From contig CM067358.1 of NCBI GenBank assembly GCA_034190875.2, forward strand, positions 44,355,543 through 44,419,542: a stretch of DNA of 64,000 nucleotides, given 5' to 3'. Within the stretch, counting starts at the first letter, position 1. Every line of letters begins with the position of its first letter. The DNA comes from Urechis unicinctus (taxonomy: Eukaryota; Annelida; Polychaeta; Xenopneusta; Urechidae). This document shows positions 25,826-37,401 of the stretch, one piece after another. The translations under genes and the position numbers were made by a program. The notes under the pieces were generated by a model. It did no database searches. It was not told the origin of the DNA and saw only the letters and a list, made by a program, of their open reading frames with translations.

Positions 25826-26066
25826 TTAACAGGCAGCCCTTTTGGTGTGATGATTTAGCGCTGCCCGCGTTTGGGACAGTTTTTTGATTGTCCTCTTTTT
25901 GGGGGTGAACAACTGCGCGAGTGCTTGATCGATGGATTTTTGGCATCTTGTTTGGTCAGTGAGCAATATCAGAAAGTGCGTCAGACCCTCTATTCCTTCG
26001 TCTTTGTCGTTTAACGTTTCAGCCAAGACAGAGAAGGTTCTAGTGACGTCATCAAATATCCTTCAT
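25826..26066 (-). pseudogene. Unrecognised coding-like frame
   Basis: The minus strand is open from about 26066 to a TAA at 25826-25828, about 80 codons, with an in-frame ATG at 26026. Composition is protein-like: hydrophilic with a K/R-rich C-terminal part (KKRTIKKL). A further upstream stretch fits if one frameshift near 26070 is allowed. I recognise no domain. It may be a fragment of a transposon or of a multi-exon gene. Confidence 0.35.
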
Positions 26067-26785
26067 GTACCCCACGCTGTTTTCCACCGCAAGAACTCAC
26101 CGCGTAACACCGTTTTAAGGCATGAAACGCTAGTAAGGCAATGCATCAATCTGGAATGTAGAACAACAGTAGAAATTGATATGTGATATTGTATTGTGTG
26201 TGCAACCGCAACCCACGAGCCGGTTTCATCCTCTGAGCGGCAGTCAATGGTCTTGCACTGTCGTCATGTGCTCGGGTTATCTGTACTCTCTGCATCAGGC
26301 ATCAGGTGACAGGTAGTTTTATATGAACCCTCGACTTTTGGTAATGAAGGATCCAGTATGAGCATAGCAGCATGGCGCATACTGATGTACGAGTTTTGCG
26401 AGTCGTGTGAACAAGTAGAACTTAAAAGGCCTGGGCTGGTTGAGACCTACATACTGAGCTGGACTGTTGATGTTAGGACCCTACAGCACTCAGGTAAAAA
26501 GTGTCGAGAGGGAGTCGGGCACTGTTCCCACCTGGCTCTTTACACCAAGTGAGCCACTGAGGAGTTGCTTCATCTTGCCCCTCGTGTGGATCATGATGTC
26601 TAGGCATATAGGTAATGTTGACTTCCTGTCTTAGTAGGCCCGCCTTCAGTAGCTATCTCCAACTAACGTGTCAGACTGTAATAGTTATAGCTATGAACGC
26701 GTGAGGGCTTATTGAGTCACACACACTGAGGTGAACTGGGCTTTGATTGTTGGATCATCCATCACTATTATAACTAGTTCAGAGA

Positions 26786-27079
26786 GTGTACCATGGTGTG
26801 CAATTTGCATGTTTCGAAGCTGTGACCCTCATCCAGTCATGCCAATGCAGGTGCACTGATCAGGCCATTGATCTTGTCAAATGCTGCAGGATTCTCACAT
26901 GTGGTCACGTATCCTGTCCCGTCTGTACAACATTAGGTAGACATTACAGCATCTCATGTCTTTCTGACAAAGACATTCATTTGTTCCAGTCTGGCAGACT
27001 CTGTGTTTCTGATATTCATGGCCAGTTTGGATCAACTCACTCGAACAGTTTGGCCATCACCCCTCAATGTACTATGTAA
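26786..27079 (+). pseudogene. Cys-rich frame with RING-like spacing
   Basis: A 97-codon plus frame. Residues 19-47 are cysteine-rich and include CGHVSCPVC, the C-x-H-x2-C-x2-C spacing typical of the middle of RING-type zinc fingers. The expected first C-x2-C pair is not clean (C-Q-C-R-C instead), so the finger would be degenerate or the match is chance. No coiled coil or B-box follows in frame. Could be a relic of a TRIM-like or RING gene, or nothing. Confidence 0.25.
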
Positions 27080-27112
27080 CGTAGTAACAATATGTGCTAT
27101 CTCTAGCACAAT

Positions 27113-27259
27113 CAGCAGCTGAAATCACCAGTAGAAGCAAGTCAGCTGCAGCAACAGTCACATAGCAGGGTACATACCAATCCAGGTGAGCTACAAGAAT
27201 ACAGAAATGCAGAGTTGACGCTATCAATAGGTGAATGTCAGTTCCGAAAGCTGCACTAG
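27113..27259 (+). pseudogene. Q-rich open frame, unrecognised
   Basis: A 48-codon frame beginning after an in-frame TAG at 27107-27109 and ending at TAG 27257. The first part is Q/S-rich (QLQQQ). It lies 30 bp past the previous frame in a different phase. No start codon, no known domain. Confidence 0.2.
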
Positions 27260-27265
27260 CAACAT

Positions 27266-27714
27266 TGATTGGTATGTGAAATACTCATTGTCATGTATAT
27301 GCAACGAAATGTTTGTGCGCACATAAGTATTGGAGGTATGCAGAAAAGGTGTGGGCCGATTCATGAGTTCAGGAAAACTGGTGCACATCCGCTTATATGT
27401 TGCTGGTTTCTGTAAAGTTACATATATGTATTTGCCCTTGCTCACGTGATGCAAATTATGCTCTTGCATTTCACATTCTTGAAAAGGTCAGATAAGCATC
27501 CGGATCATATGTGGTCTGGAATCAGAGCTACATACCATAACAACCGGTTTCAGCCATTCTGGAAAATGTTGTTACGGGATAAATATGATATGGCCCGATA
27601 GACAAGATATAACAGTGTGCTACGCCCCCATTTTCTATCTGACACCGTAGAATTTGTTTAGTATGCACGAGGGGTAGAGGCGGGTGGGGGATTGGGTAAG
27701 GCGCAACAGGTTAA
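27266..27714. other. No gene recognised
   Basis: A minus frame at 27224-27469 (81 codons) without a domain. A G-rich patch lies near 27668-27700. Confidence 0.4.
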
Positions 27715-28845
27715 GGAATTATCAATTCGTCAAAGCCGAACGGTAATTGATATGAATCAGTATAAATCAGCTAAAACACGATGTTGAATTTCTTTTTGTG
27801 GTTTGCAATTTGCTTCTTTAATGCTGGAATTTATAGCCGGTAGACATGAATGGCTTCAACACAGCGCTACTTACATTTAAGTGGCATCGTCAAAACATGA
27901 TACGCTGGTTTTCAACAACCAGCGGTAGACTTTATTGTCTTCTTTTAATGGATCCACATTGGATGGTAGATGAACATTTTGTGGCTTTGATGTCCGTATG
28001 CAAAACACCGCGCCTAGCTATCTGCGCCTACAACTGATCGCTTCAGCCAAAACAATTACATTGGACCATGAAAAAGACTGACATGTATTAAAGTGAACAG
28101 GGCGGCAGTGACACAAATGTGCCGATCATTGTGTGCTATTAATATGTACTGGACATGATTTAGCATTTATAATAGTATATGGATCCTCTTGACCACAAAG
28201 TAAGCTTCATTGGCGAAAAATCGCATGTTGCTTTGAGTTATCACGGGTTTTGCTTCAAACAACTCGCGAGTCACATCATCTTTAACACCTGATGTACTGT
28301 ATAGCAGCGTACTTGATGCAAGAAGTTAAGTGCTATGTATTTGTAGAGAGGTGTCGAACAATCATATTCGCTCGTTTGGTATCAGATGGTAAGTCACTTC
28401 TTGCTTCAACAAATTTTCGGCCATATTTGACTGAGCTAGTGTAGGTCATGGGGCACAAGCAGGTGATGTAGGGAAGGTCCGCACTAGGTATGTTCAATGT
28501 ACGCAAGCTGCTACATGTCTATGCAGATATTGTGGTAAAATAACGTAGTTCTGGTAATCCTATTGACTTAATAACTGGGGTACGGGTTTGTTTGACAAAG
28601 ATTCATGGTGGCATATAATACCAACATTCTGTTGGAAATACACAGCAACTGTGAAGGCATACCGCCATCCTGCTTCACTGCATCTATACCGCGACACTCA
28701 TATACACTAGTCTACATCCCTAGACTCTGGGGGTTCGCTTCTCTCCACTGCCTCAGAGCCAAATAGGGTTGAGCCTGAGAGAATATGGAGGCTCAAGGGA
28801 ATGGGGACCTAGATCACATATTCACATTGTGCTTTCATGCTTAAT
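27715..28845. repeat. Long-repeat block c, copy 2
   Basis: Same-strand partner of 12640-14340, shorter because internal stretches are missing. The plus frame 27846-28037 (63 codons) covers the best conserved part. Over the 30 codons compared with copy 1 I counted about 9 third-, 6 second- and 5 first-position differences, a weak coding-like bias. Both copies end at the same TGA. Confidence 0.75.
28711..28808. mobile_element. 98 bp insertion in block c copy 2, CTAG-flanked
   Basis: Copy 1 lacks this GC-richer segment at the matching place (about 14195). It is bracketed by CTAG at 28707-28710 and 28809-28812, as a 4 bp target duplication would look. Only a short internal GAGCC/GGCTC stem is seen; no clear terminal inverted repeats. 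Confidence 0.35.
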
Positions 28846-28984
28846 AACAAAGATAAACGTTCCTTAATCCATCGAACCACTAACTTGCTCATATATGATA
28901 TGGGCATTTCTAATACAAGCATGACTGTTCTTGTGAAACCAGTTTCTACATTATAGCTACCACATTCATTTACTGAACAGGGGA

Positions 28985-29315
28985 AAGCGACGTGTTCAAC
29001 TCAGCAACGGCAGATATAGTTTAGGTCGGTTAATTACCCTGTGCACCATTGATAGTGTTTTCCGTTTCACGACCTGTGTACATCAACATATTGCTTTCGT
29101 TATGTTAGTGGGAATTCTGCGTAGCTACATTACAGATATCGCGTGCAGTATTCCTCTGCACATTGTTGTTTTACACATCTTGAAAGCGCCACTTAGCAAC
29201 GATATCAAATAAATGGGTTTGCCGGCCAACTCAGAGTCGGAGCATGTGGTACAGATGCAGAAATACTCCCACAAGTATCCTTAAAGCACTCGAGACCCAA
29301 CCTCCGCAGTAAGAT
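28985..29315. repeat. Long-repeat block d, copy 2
   Basis: Partner of 15600-16040, directly after block c as in copy 1 but without the roughly 1.2 kb spacer. Identity about 75-80 percent in the best 250 bp. Confidence 0.8.
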
Positions 29316-29319
29316 GTAA

Positions 29320-30018
29320 ATGTCCGCCGAATTTTATCCTTGCCCTCTCAAATTACGCCGCAATATAACATACGACAATAACACCACGACAGTCCCATAT
29401 GTGCTTGAAATATCACGCTAAACAGATGATATCACCAGGTTACAGAAGAGGTAAAAAACCTTTCTAATGGTCCAAGTTCTATATCAATTACCTCATAGAC
29501 TTATAAGCAGATAATTGTATGTCCCAAACTCTACGCTTTACTTCACAGCCTAACTACAAGTAGATATAAATAAACTAGTTATGATGCAGTTAATGTAAAT
29601 ATAATATCGATGCTGTACATATCATCGCCATCATATTATCATCATTGTATTTAACCCACGAAATGTGAGACATAACGTGAATGCAATTGAACACAATGCC
29701 GATTCTCTGGATTGCAAATATGATAAGCGTAGCTTGTTTGGTGCAATGCGTGAAGTAGCAACATAATATTACATAAATTCGACCACCTGACTGGTAATAT
29801 GAAATATGCGTGTCCGCTTGCCTGGATTGCATCCGTTAAAGGTGTCATCACAATAACGCGAAGTACCTGAAGAATGTATGATATGGTTGGAATATCTCTT
29901 TACTGATTTAAGACAGGCGCGTGTCCGTTCGCAGCTTTTTATGATGCGCGTTTCAGATGTACACATAATATCACTGATATCGTTATGACTGGTCAATGTG
30001 TTCACTAAGAATCTTAAA
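29320..30018. other. No gene recognised
   Basis: Short overlapping minus-strand frames at 29590-30005 without domains. Confidence 0.4.
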
Positions 30019-30019
30019 A

Positions 30020-30165
30020 AGAAGTATTCTTTGTCCTACATGACCATAAGTTGTATCTTATAAAGACGCATGGTCCTTCACAGGAGACACAACTACATAA
30101 GCTGGCTGCCAGGCACAGCAGATCGCAAAACAGATCACATGTGTTCTACTGAGGAAGTGCGCACT
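30020..30165. repeat. Long-repeat block f, copy 2
   Basis: Partner of 25115-25275. The frame shared with copy 1 contains an in-frame TAA here. Confidence 0.55.
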
Positions 30166-30358
30166 TTATCAAAATACATATGACAGTCGGTAAATCAGGC
30201 CTACAGGTATCACAGCAATAATTTGACCAAATCCGTACGCGATATTGCGTTTCATATGCATCCAAACTCAACAAAATAGTAGAAAGAATGACCTCCGGAT
30301 AATAGTGACAGTAGCGTAATGAATTATGATGTCTTATCATCTTACATACGCTTGAAAA

Positions 30359-30442
30359 AAAGACATCAGAGCATTTGCATTAATCAATCAGTTGACGGCT
30401 GGCAAAGATTGATTCCCCAGTGACGAGATTTTCAGGCTATGA
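30359..30442 (+). pseudogene. Unrecognised coding relic in block e, copy 2
   Basis: Partner of the frame at 18319-18402. The first 17 codons encode the same residues with four synonymous differences, then an in-frame TGA (30410-30412), then nine more codons including DEIF and a final TGA at the same codon as the TAA of copy 1. An in-frame TGA also precedes it at 30353-30355. A dead copy of an unknown coding sequence. Confidence 0.5.
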
Positions 30443-30444
30443 AT

Positions 30445-31650
30445 ACATGCATGCATTATGTAAGTTGACGCCATGGTCGTACTTCTGCGGAGAGTAATCC
30501 CTCATCGTAACGTTTTCATTTCGAGTCGCACGGTGAGTACAAATACACACAATGTGTGATGTTCCAGCTCATTTCCAATGGAAATCAACAGACAAATTAA
30601 TCACTTCAGCCGACTGTTTGCATTCTGACAATGACCGAGGAATTAACAAAGATGTATTTTACATGGATAACATGCATAATGAATGATATAAGTAAATCAT
30701 GTCATGTGAACGTTCCATGTGCATATGGTCTTTACACCGAGAACCGTTATCAGCGGCATCGGCTCCAGTGATGGGAACGAGCAATACTACATATCCACGG
30801 CTCGTGAGGTCACGGCCATTACTCCCAGGGTCACCATTGATTAACAAGATGGTTGTCGTGAAATTTGACTGAAGAAGAATCTCAGTGTAAGTCAAGATTT
30901 GTGATTGCTCATGGACCCTCAAAAGGACAAAAAGTTGATGCCTTGCCTGTCGAATTGCCGACTTCGAATATTGTGTACAATACCGGCTCATCATTTTTAA
31001 TCAATAACTCAGCAAACGCAACGGCATTACACGTAGGTCATTAAACGTAGGCCAGTTCGTTGCTGAGTCAAACGAATCACTGATGTGCAATAAACAAGCG
31101 CGCACATGAGATACTTTCGATTCTGTCTCCCATCAAATTATCAGCATTTGGTATACGTCCGTACCATTTGCTAGTGTGAACTTTTCGTATTAAGTTCGAA
31201 AAGAGTGTGTAGTCTGGTTTGGCTATAGCGAATATAATTTTTTGCATAATAAAACTTCTATGTAACGAAGGCAAGGTTAAATATCGACCAAATATATAAT
31301 CGTCTTACATTCTTATTCATGAACGATCAGCAATCTATTAGGTAGGCAGATTCTATCACTGTAATCTTGCTATGCAGTATACAATGAGAAGTAATTCGTC
31401 ACTCTATAGCATTGTTCGCAATTCTGTTTTCATTGCCCTCTTCCAAATGGGTTTATTCATTATTTGGAACATTTTGACCATTGCGACAGACCGCATGTCA
31501 ATGGGAATGATAACACTCGACAGTGATTAATGACATTTAACATGATGCAATTAGTTGTTTGCTGTGTAAGGTAAAGGCATCATAGCACTTATGTCTTTAT
31601 CACTTATTCCAAAACAACTTATCGACAAATGAAGCGTGGACACATATATG
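30445..31650. other. No gene recognised
   Basis: Minus frames 30659-30994 (111 codons) and 31077-31274 have no known domain. Confidence 0.4.
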
Positions 31651-31654
31651 ATCA

Positions 31655-32610
31655 GATAGCTGATAAATGTTCTACTATACAAATTTATTCGCTCCGCTTT
31701 TATTAGATGCTAAATCATTTCCTGCCGCAACAAATGTCCGGTCATATTTGGCAGGCTCAAGATATGCCGTGATGCGTAGACAGATGATTAATGGGTTATC
31801 GCTACAAGCCATAGCGTAATAAATTCAACGTTTGGTAATAAATCGTCAAATCCACCATTCTTGCAAAACTTAGGCAGTGTAACACATCCGGGCAAATACT
31901 GTACGGCAACCAGACAGGCATTTCAGCTGCTCTGATGCAATAACTAATAATTACACCAGTGTTGTATTGTCAGCGCACCTTAATAACTGAATAACCCCCA
32001 CAATACTGCTGAAAGTACACCCCAACCCCTTGCTGTCAGCACTGCGCCTCTAGTTCTTTCGCTTGATTGCACTGATGCACTTGTTGCACAAATTTTCAAT
32101 GAACGTTTTGATCATGCAAACACCTATAGACACGCACAGACTTTGAATCAAAAGCAATGATTGTGCTAATCCTGTCGACCTAATCATTTAGCTCCGGATT
32201 TGGTGACGGAAATATGTGTTGGCTTTATGTACGTAATGTATGTATTAAGTGCCATGTCTTGACAATTACTACTCAAGATACACAGCCAACTGTTAAAGCA
32301 TACGGTTGTGTCGACCATTATGTTTTACTGCGTATTCCATGTGTCAAGTGTTTCTTCACTGCGCTTCGAGATTACCAGTGGCCTTTATTTTGTGCTGCTG
32401 CTCCTTGCGCAGCCACATGGATCGCCCATGCATAACCCATTCATCATACATAAGCTCTAGCCATCTTTGCAAATTTGCAAATGGGTGTTTGAGATTAGCA
32501 ATTTTTGGCAAGCAGTGAAAATAATGGTTTGATGACAAAAAGCGGTAATTTGAATAGCACTTAAATAGCGCATGGTAGGATTTTGTTTTACAGCTGTCTA
32601 GGCACAAACA
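31655..32610. repeat. Long-repeat block c, copy 3
   Basis: Aligns with 13480-14340 and 28370-28640: TTATTCGCTC, TAAATCA.TTC.TG, the CATATTTG segment, then CTTAATCATTTAGCT-like sequence at 32182 (matching 14038), and TTTGCAA.TTTGCA.. at 32466. The minus frame 32356-32607 (83 codons) carries the HP.ANLQR stretch shared with copy 1. Confidence 0.65.
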
Positions 32611-32924
32611 GCTTCACGGTTTATGATGATTGACTCGGATTGTGTGAACGGAATGGTATCGATTACTATGCGCTGCCTAACACAAGCGTAATCTTCGTTC
32701 CGATGCCTCATGGTTAGTTAAGATGTAACTACCCAAGGAGATCGGTTATCTACGGCAGAACGCGCACCACGCAGTTGCTTTTCTTAGCGATCTTCGCTTC
32801 TGATTCGTCTATGCATAAACTCAACAGAAAACTCAGTAAGCAGTTTTATAATAATAGTAATTCGCTCTTCTTAAGAAATGTGAATGACGATGTTAACGAA
32901 CATCGGAAACGGGTAAAAGTATCG

Positions 32925-33115
32925 TTCGGTTTTTTAGTCGGTTCCATAGCCTATGAACCTGACTGTTTTAGTGGTTCCGTTGCATGTTTTCATTATTAAG
33001 GTAACAAATCGACTACTTAACCAACTTTGCCTACACCGCTCGCGTGCCTATTCAGCATCTTTCAATTATGAATGTGCCACATAAAACCGATATCCAATAA
33101 AATTGTAGGCTAATA
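32925..33115. repeat. Long-repeat block d, copy 3 (partial)
   Basis: Matches 15785-15955 in landmarks: CTACA(T/C)CGC, a CAGCAT segment, and CGATATCCAATA followed by TTGTAGG. Weaker than copies 1 and 2. Confidence 0.45.
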
Positions 33116-33224
33116 AAACGACTGAACATTTTGGATGGATGAAGAGATATAACTGCAACAATCCGTGCGGCTAACGAGGCCCAATTTGCGCAAATGTATC
33201 TGGGTCGAATTATTTAAGCGGTTT

Positions 33225-33340
33225 TTGTTTGAAGCGCTTCTGTAACTGCGCATACTACATGTACACAATACTCTCGGTTGATTAACTAGGGTGATAGTGT
33301 TTCCAAGGTTGCGGTTGTACATCAATCTGCCTGTTAACAT
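33225..33340. repeat. Long-repeat block d, copy 4 (partial)
   Basis: GATAGTGTTTCC (33292) followed by TGTACATCAA at 33316 matches 29051-29080, and the preceding GGTTGATTAACTAGGGTG matches GGTTAATTACCCTGTG near 29027. It lies in the same orientation only about 200 bp after copy 3, so the block seems duplicated here. Confidence 0.4.
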
Positions 33341-33419
33341 AGATGTCTGCTTTGCTATATTTATGGCTGGCTTAGCTGACAGAACTGATATTATATTAGA
33401 GAGAGTTTTTGACATTATA

Positions 33420-33798
33420 TATGATTGAGTGACTCATTCCGGGAATAACTATGTCAATGTCCCGGACAGTCATATGAACAGATCCTTTTTCATTACAAAT
33501 GCGGTTGTTTCGGTCAATACTTGAAATAAAGCTCTATCGCATGTGCTATTGGTAGTCAACTAAATCCATGTTTCTCTGCAATGCAATTATGCAAAAGCTC
33601 GAAACGAACAGCTGATACGTCAATTACGCATCCAATATATAGCAAATCTTTGTTGATAAGATCATGAAAAGGGCAGGCACGTATTTTAATGAAGGTGTAT
33701 CATAGCAACAAGAATATGATTTAAACCGGGTGAAGTGGTAACAGCGTTTTGCAGATCTTTGCGTTGGTCTTGTTTTTGAGGTGTGTTTGATGAGTTTT
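33420..33798. other. No gene recognised
   Basis: AT-rich spacer between the long-repeat territory and the microsatellite. Confidence 0.5.
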
Positions 33799-33800
33799 AC

Positions 33801-33861
<61 letters not shown>

Positions 33862-33877
33862 TATATAGAGAGAGAGA

Positions 33878-33908
<31 letters not shown>

Positions 33909-34262
33909 AGGGAGGTATATCTTTATTTATAAAATAGAAATGTCTATATATATAGATCTTAGAGATATAGAGAGATATATATCTCTAGAGAGATATCTAG
34001 GGATCTCTCTATCAGACTATATCTATATATAGAGATATAGAGATATATATATAGATATCTATATCTCTCTAGAGAGATCTATATCTCTCTATATATCTCT
34101 ATATATCTATCTATATCTCTCTCTCTCTATATCTCTAGATCTCTCTCTATATCTATCTCTCTCTATCTATCTCTATATATATCTCTCTCTATCTCTCTCT
34201 ATATATATATATATATATCTATATATATATATCTATCTCTATATATATATATATATATATAT
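33799..34262. repeat. Compound AT/AG/CT microsatellite
   Basis: A (TA)n start passes into GAGA/GATATA sequence, then into CTCT/TATC sequence, then back into (TA)n. The purine-rich first half and pyrimidine-rich second half of the same strand are near self-complementary, for example AGAGATATC / GATATCTCT-type segments, so it can fold on itself. Frames through it are artefacts. Confidence 0.95.
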
Positions 34263-35462
34263 GTTTATATTGCAATCCTACAGAATGTTTGTATTTTGGA
34301 AGTATAATGAACACGTTTGGTGTTCTTGTGACTGTAACCATGTGGTAATACGGGTCCAATGATTCATTGCAACACCATTTTCTACGCGCCAAAATCTGTT
34401 GCATATAAATTTGTACGAAATGCCCCCGGCTTTCAATTACTGTTATCAGGTGCCATGCGATAGGCCTTTAGTATGTTTTGATGAAGTATGTGGCAAGATG
34501 CAGTTTAAAGCCGGATTCAAGGCCACATGAGTAATGAGCAATGTTAAGAGACCTGTCAAGATTAATTACATGACGAGTCATATTTAACAGTATAGGTTTT
34601 ATTTTGCGAGAGGTTTTCAGTCATATTGGTGACGAGTGATAAGCGCGTTATCATCGTCTTGTGCGAGGCGTTCACGCAGCGAAGGCGTGCATGTATCTAG
34701 CAGAAGGGCTGCAGACCACCGGTTATTATAGAGCTATAATGATTGATCGATTCTGCGTATATCCAAGTGTTCTGCATAACCCTACTGATCATTTATAAGA
34801 AATATAACTTGTTTGCTTTGTTTGGGGTTATCATTATATGGGGGGGGGGGGGGGACCTAATTTGTACATATAACACTACTTTGAGATGTTCAATGTTACA
34901 GTGTTTTGTACGTTCACTTGTTTCGCGGATGCGTAGCGCCCAGAATGAACAAAGGTCAAACTCTGACGCAACTTAGAGCGCATCACTTGCACATGATATT
35001 TGAAAAGATATAGTAAAAAACACCCAATTGTGTTTGTGCTTTAAAGCGTAAAAAAAAAATAGGCTTTTTCATTTCATTGACCATAACCCTGTAGTTAATT
35101 ATTACATTAACTGAATAGTATACTCATTCGATACGTGTCGGCATACACTCTAGCGCATCGACGTGTGGGGATGTTACTTGGTTAGATATACTGATATTGG
35201 GTACATGAGCGTTAAGTCCGCTGAAAGTATCTTAAGCCTGGGAGGATCTTAACCTGATATTTTTACTGTCATAACTTGTACTCATCTTTTGCTTTATAAA
35301 GTACATGAGGCAGTGCTTCTGTGGCTTAAGTGAAAGCTGCTTTTCCTTCCGAGTGACCTTCCATATATGTATACAACCTTCACGTCTCTGGAATCAGGCC
35401 TCTGGATATCAATACGGAACTGTATACCGAGGATAATCCGACGAGATGCGGGGGCTGAACCA
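34263..35462. other. No gene recognised; G15 run
   Basis: Contains an uninterrupted run of 15 G at 34840-34854. Nothing else supported. The last 60-70 bp before the LINE may already be element sequence. Confidence 0.5.
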
Positions 35463-35465
35463 TAA

Positions 35466-36407
35466 CAAGAGCATTGGTTACATGAAAACGAATTTGATGT
35501 TCTGGAAACTAAATTAGATGGTATAATTGTGGCTGGGGTGTCTGGTATGGATTCATCTCGGGTTCTCAAGGGGAGACCATATGGAGGCTGTGCATTTCTG
35601 CATAAGCGGGATTCGAAGTTTTCAATCCGTCTTGTGCAATGTAATAGTGTCAGGTGTATTGCTTGTGTGGTTACTGTAAATTGTGACGGTCGACCCGCTT
35701 CAATTTTAGTTATTAATTTGTACATGCCGTGCGATGTGTCATCTTCAACTCCATGTAACAATATGTATAATGAAATTCTTAATGATGTCCATTCTATCAT
35801 CAACGCCAACTCTGATGTGGATTTCGTGGTTCTAGGGGGTGACCTTAACACTGATTTTAGACGCAATAGCTCACTAAATACAATTTCAATGAATGCATTC
35901 TGTGAGCAGCAAGGTTTGAGACCTTGCGAGTCGATTGGATCAGGTGTCATTGATTTCACCTACGAGAGCGACATGTCGAATGCAAGATCTGTTTTGGATC
36001 ATTTCATAATATCTGAAAATATTTTGCCGTTAGTCTCAAGATATACATGTACTCATGATGGGGACAACTTATCTGACCATAGCCCTGTTTTTCTGAGTTT
36101 GAATGTTAATGTTTCAAAGTCAGGTAAACCGAGGCGCAGCATATCCAGTAAAATTAAGTGGTCTGCTGCCGATGAAAACGGCATCAGCAGTTATAAACGC
36201 TACTTGAGCGGTTTTTTTGTCGAATGTCAAACTACCAAATCTGTTGCGACATGTACCATATCTGGTTGTAAAACGCATTATGAAATGATTGACAAATACT
36301 TCAATGATATAATTAATGCATGTGTACAAGCTGGAATCCACAGCTCGTTGGCAAAAGGTGGCCGAAAGCGAATTGCGGGTTGGGGCGAAACATGTCGCTC
36401 TTGCTAA
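35466..36407 (+). pseudogene. LINE APE-like endonuclease domain
   Basis: Apurinic/apyrimidinic-type endonuclease that nicks target DNA to prime reverse transcription in the nucleus. The frame opens directly after a TAA at 35463 with QEHWL, the conserved early endonuclease motif, so the N-terminal 30-40 residues are missing or out of frame. From the ATG at 35529, residues 15-27 hold G-R-P-Y-G-G, residues 103-110 GGDLNTDF (catalytic Asp/Asn), residues 156-161 LDHFII, and residues 181-187 LSDHSPV (catalytic Asp-His). All four hallmark motifs are intact. The frame continues to the AGW motif that starts the linker, then is lost to a frameshift near 36390. The true linker continues in the next frame with an SIFW motif. 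Confidence 0.92.
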
Positions 36408-37401
36408 AGAAAGATCGATATTCTGGTCCCGTTTATGGGTTGAAAATGGAAGCCCTTGTGCTGGAATCCTTAAAGACATTAAATGCAAAGCTAAAAGGGA
36501 TTACAAGCGGGTTTTCCGCAGCGTAATCCGCAAACAAGAACAATATATGGCAGGTCGCATGGCGAACGCTCTGATCAGTAATCAAGAGCGGGATTTCTGG
36601 CAGGAGGTGAATAAGAAAACTCAAAAATCGGCAGTTGTGCCGTCTCTCATTGATAATGTTCAAGGGGACAAAGATATCTGCGCGTTGTTTAAGGACAAAT
36701 ATAAAGAATTATATAATAGCGTTTCTTACAACGAATCTGAACTGTCAGAAGTTCAGGAGCTGCTCTCAAAGGATATCAATTGCCAGTGCAACGTGGGCAA
36801 TTGTACCGCTGCTCACTATGTTAATGTAGATCAAGTGAAAAGGGCAGTGAGTAGGCTAAAGAAGGGAAAATCGGATGCAATTAGCTCATTTTCATCTGAT
36901 AATATCATAAATGGCTGCGATGAACTGTATATCCATTTGTCATTGTTATTTAGCGTTATGATGTCACATATGTATTCCCCCGAGGGCATGTTGCTGTCCA
37001 CGCTCGTCCCTATCCCCAAGAATAGGAAGAAATCAATGAATGTAAGCGAAAACTACCGATCCATAGCCATAAGTAGCGTAGTAGGGAAATTACTAGATAA
37101 TATTTTGATTGAATCTTATGCTGATATTCTTCAGACAAGTAACTTGCAATTCGGATTCAAACCATCTCATTCGACGGCGCAATGTACATTTGTTCTCAAA
37201 GAGATAATTGAATACTATGTTGGTCATGGCTCTCCATGTTATGTGATGTTATTAGATGCCTCTAAGGCTTTTGATCGTGTTGATTATATTAAACTGTTTA
37301 TGCTGATACGCAAGCGAGGCATGTGTCCTACCACAGCTAAGATGATGTTGAACATGTATACGCAGCAACAATTGCGCGTGCAATGGGATAATGGGGGATA
37401 A
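36316..37401 (+). pseudogene. LINE reverse transcriptase, N-terminal and finger part
   Basis: Continuation of the LINE polyprotein in a new frame. The meaningful part begins at about 36395; codons before that overlap the endonuclease frame. The linker has SIFW (residues 34-37) and a basic helix-rich stretch. RT motifs follow: LVPIPKN at residues 230-236, ENYRSIAISS at 245-254, a GF-P-HSTAQC block at 280-290 and LLDASKAFDRV at 312-322, whose first Asp (residue 314, near 37255) is the first catalytic aspartate. A one-base shift inside a local GGATAAT duplication near 37391 separates it from the rest of the palm. Confidence 0.93.

Larger units (their letters stand above)
25776..27265. other. GC-richer block interrupting the long repeat
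   Basis: Base composition rises sharply compared with both sides. The block lies between b/f and c of copy 2, where copy 1 has only about 0.5 kb between b and c, so it is probably an insertion. It contains three coding-like frames listed separately. No terminal inverted or direct repeats were found, so its limits are approximate. Confidence 0.5.

Noticed and set aside
27918..28037. Ulp1-like protease start (W..DEHF stretch) in block c copy 2
   Set aside because: Only one short motif resemblance, with no catalytic His-Asp-Cys region downstream; the other copy has an internal stop.
35294..35959. 221-codon minus-strand open frame
   Set aside because: It lies antisense to the LINE endonuclease frame, which carries all hallmark motifs. 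The minus frame has no domain and is a shadow.
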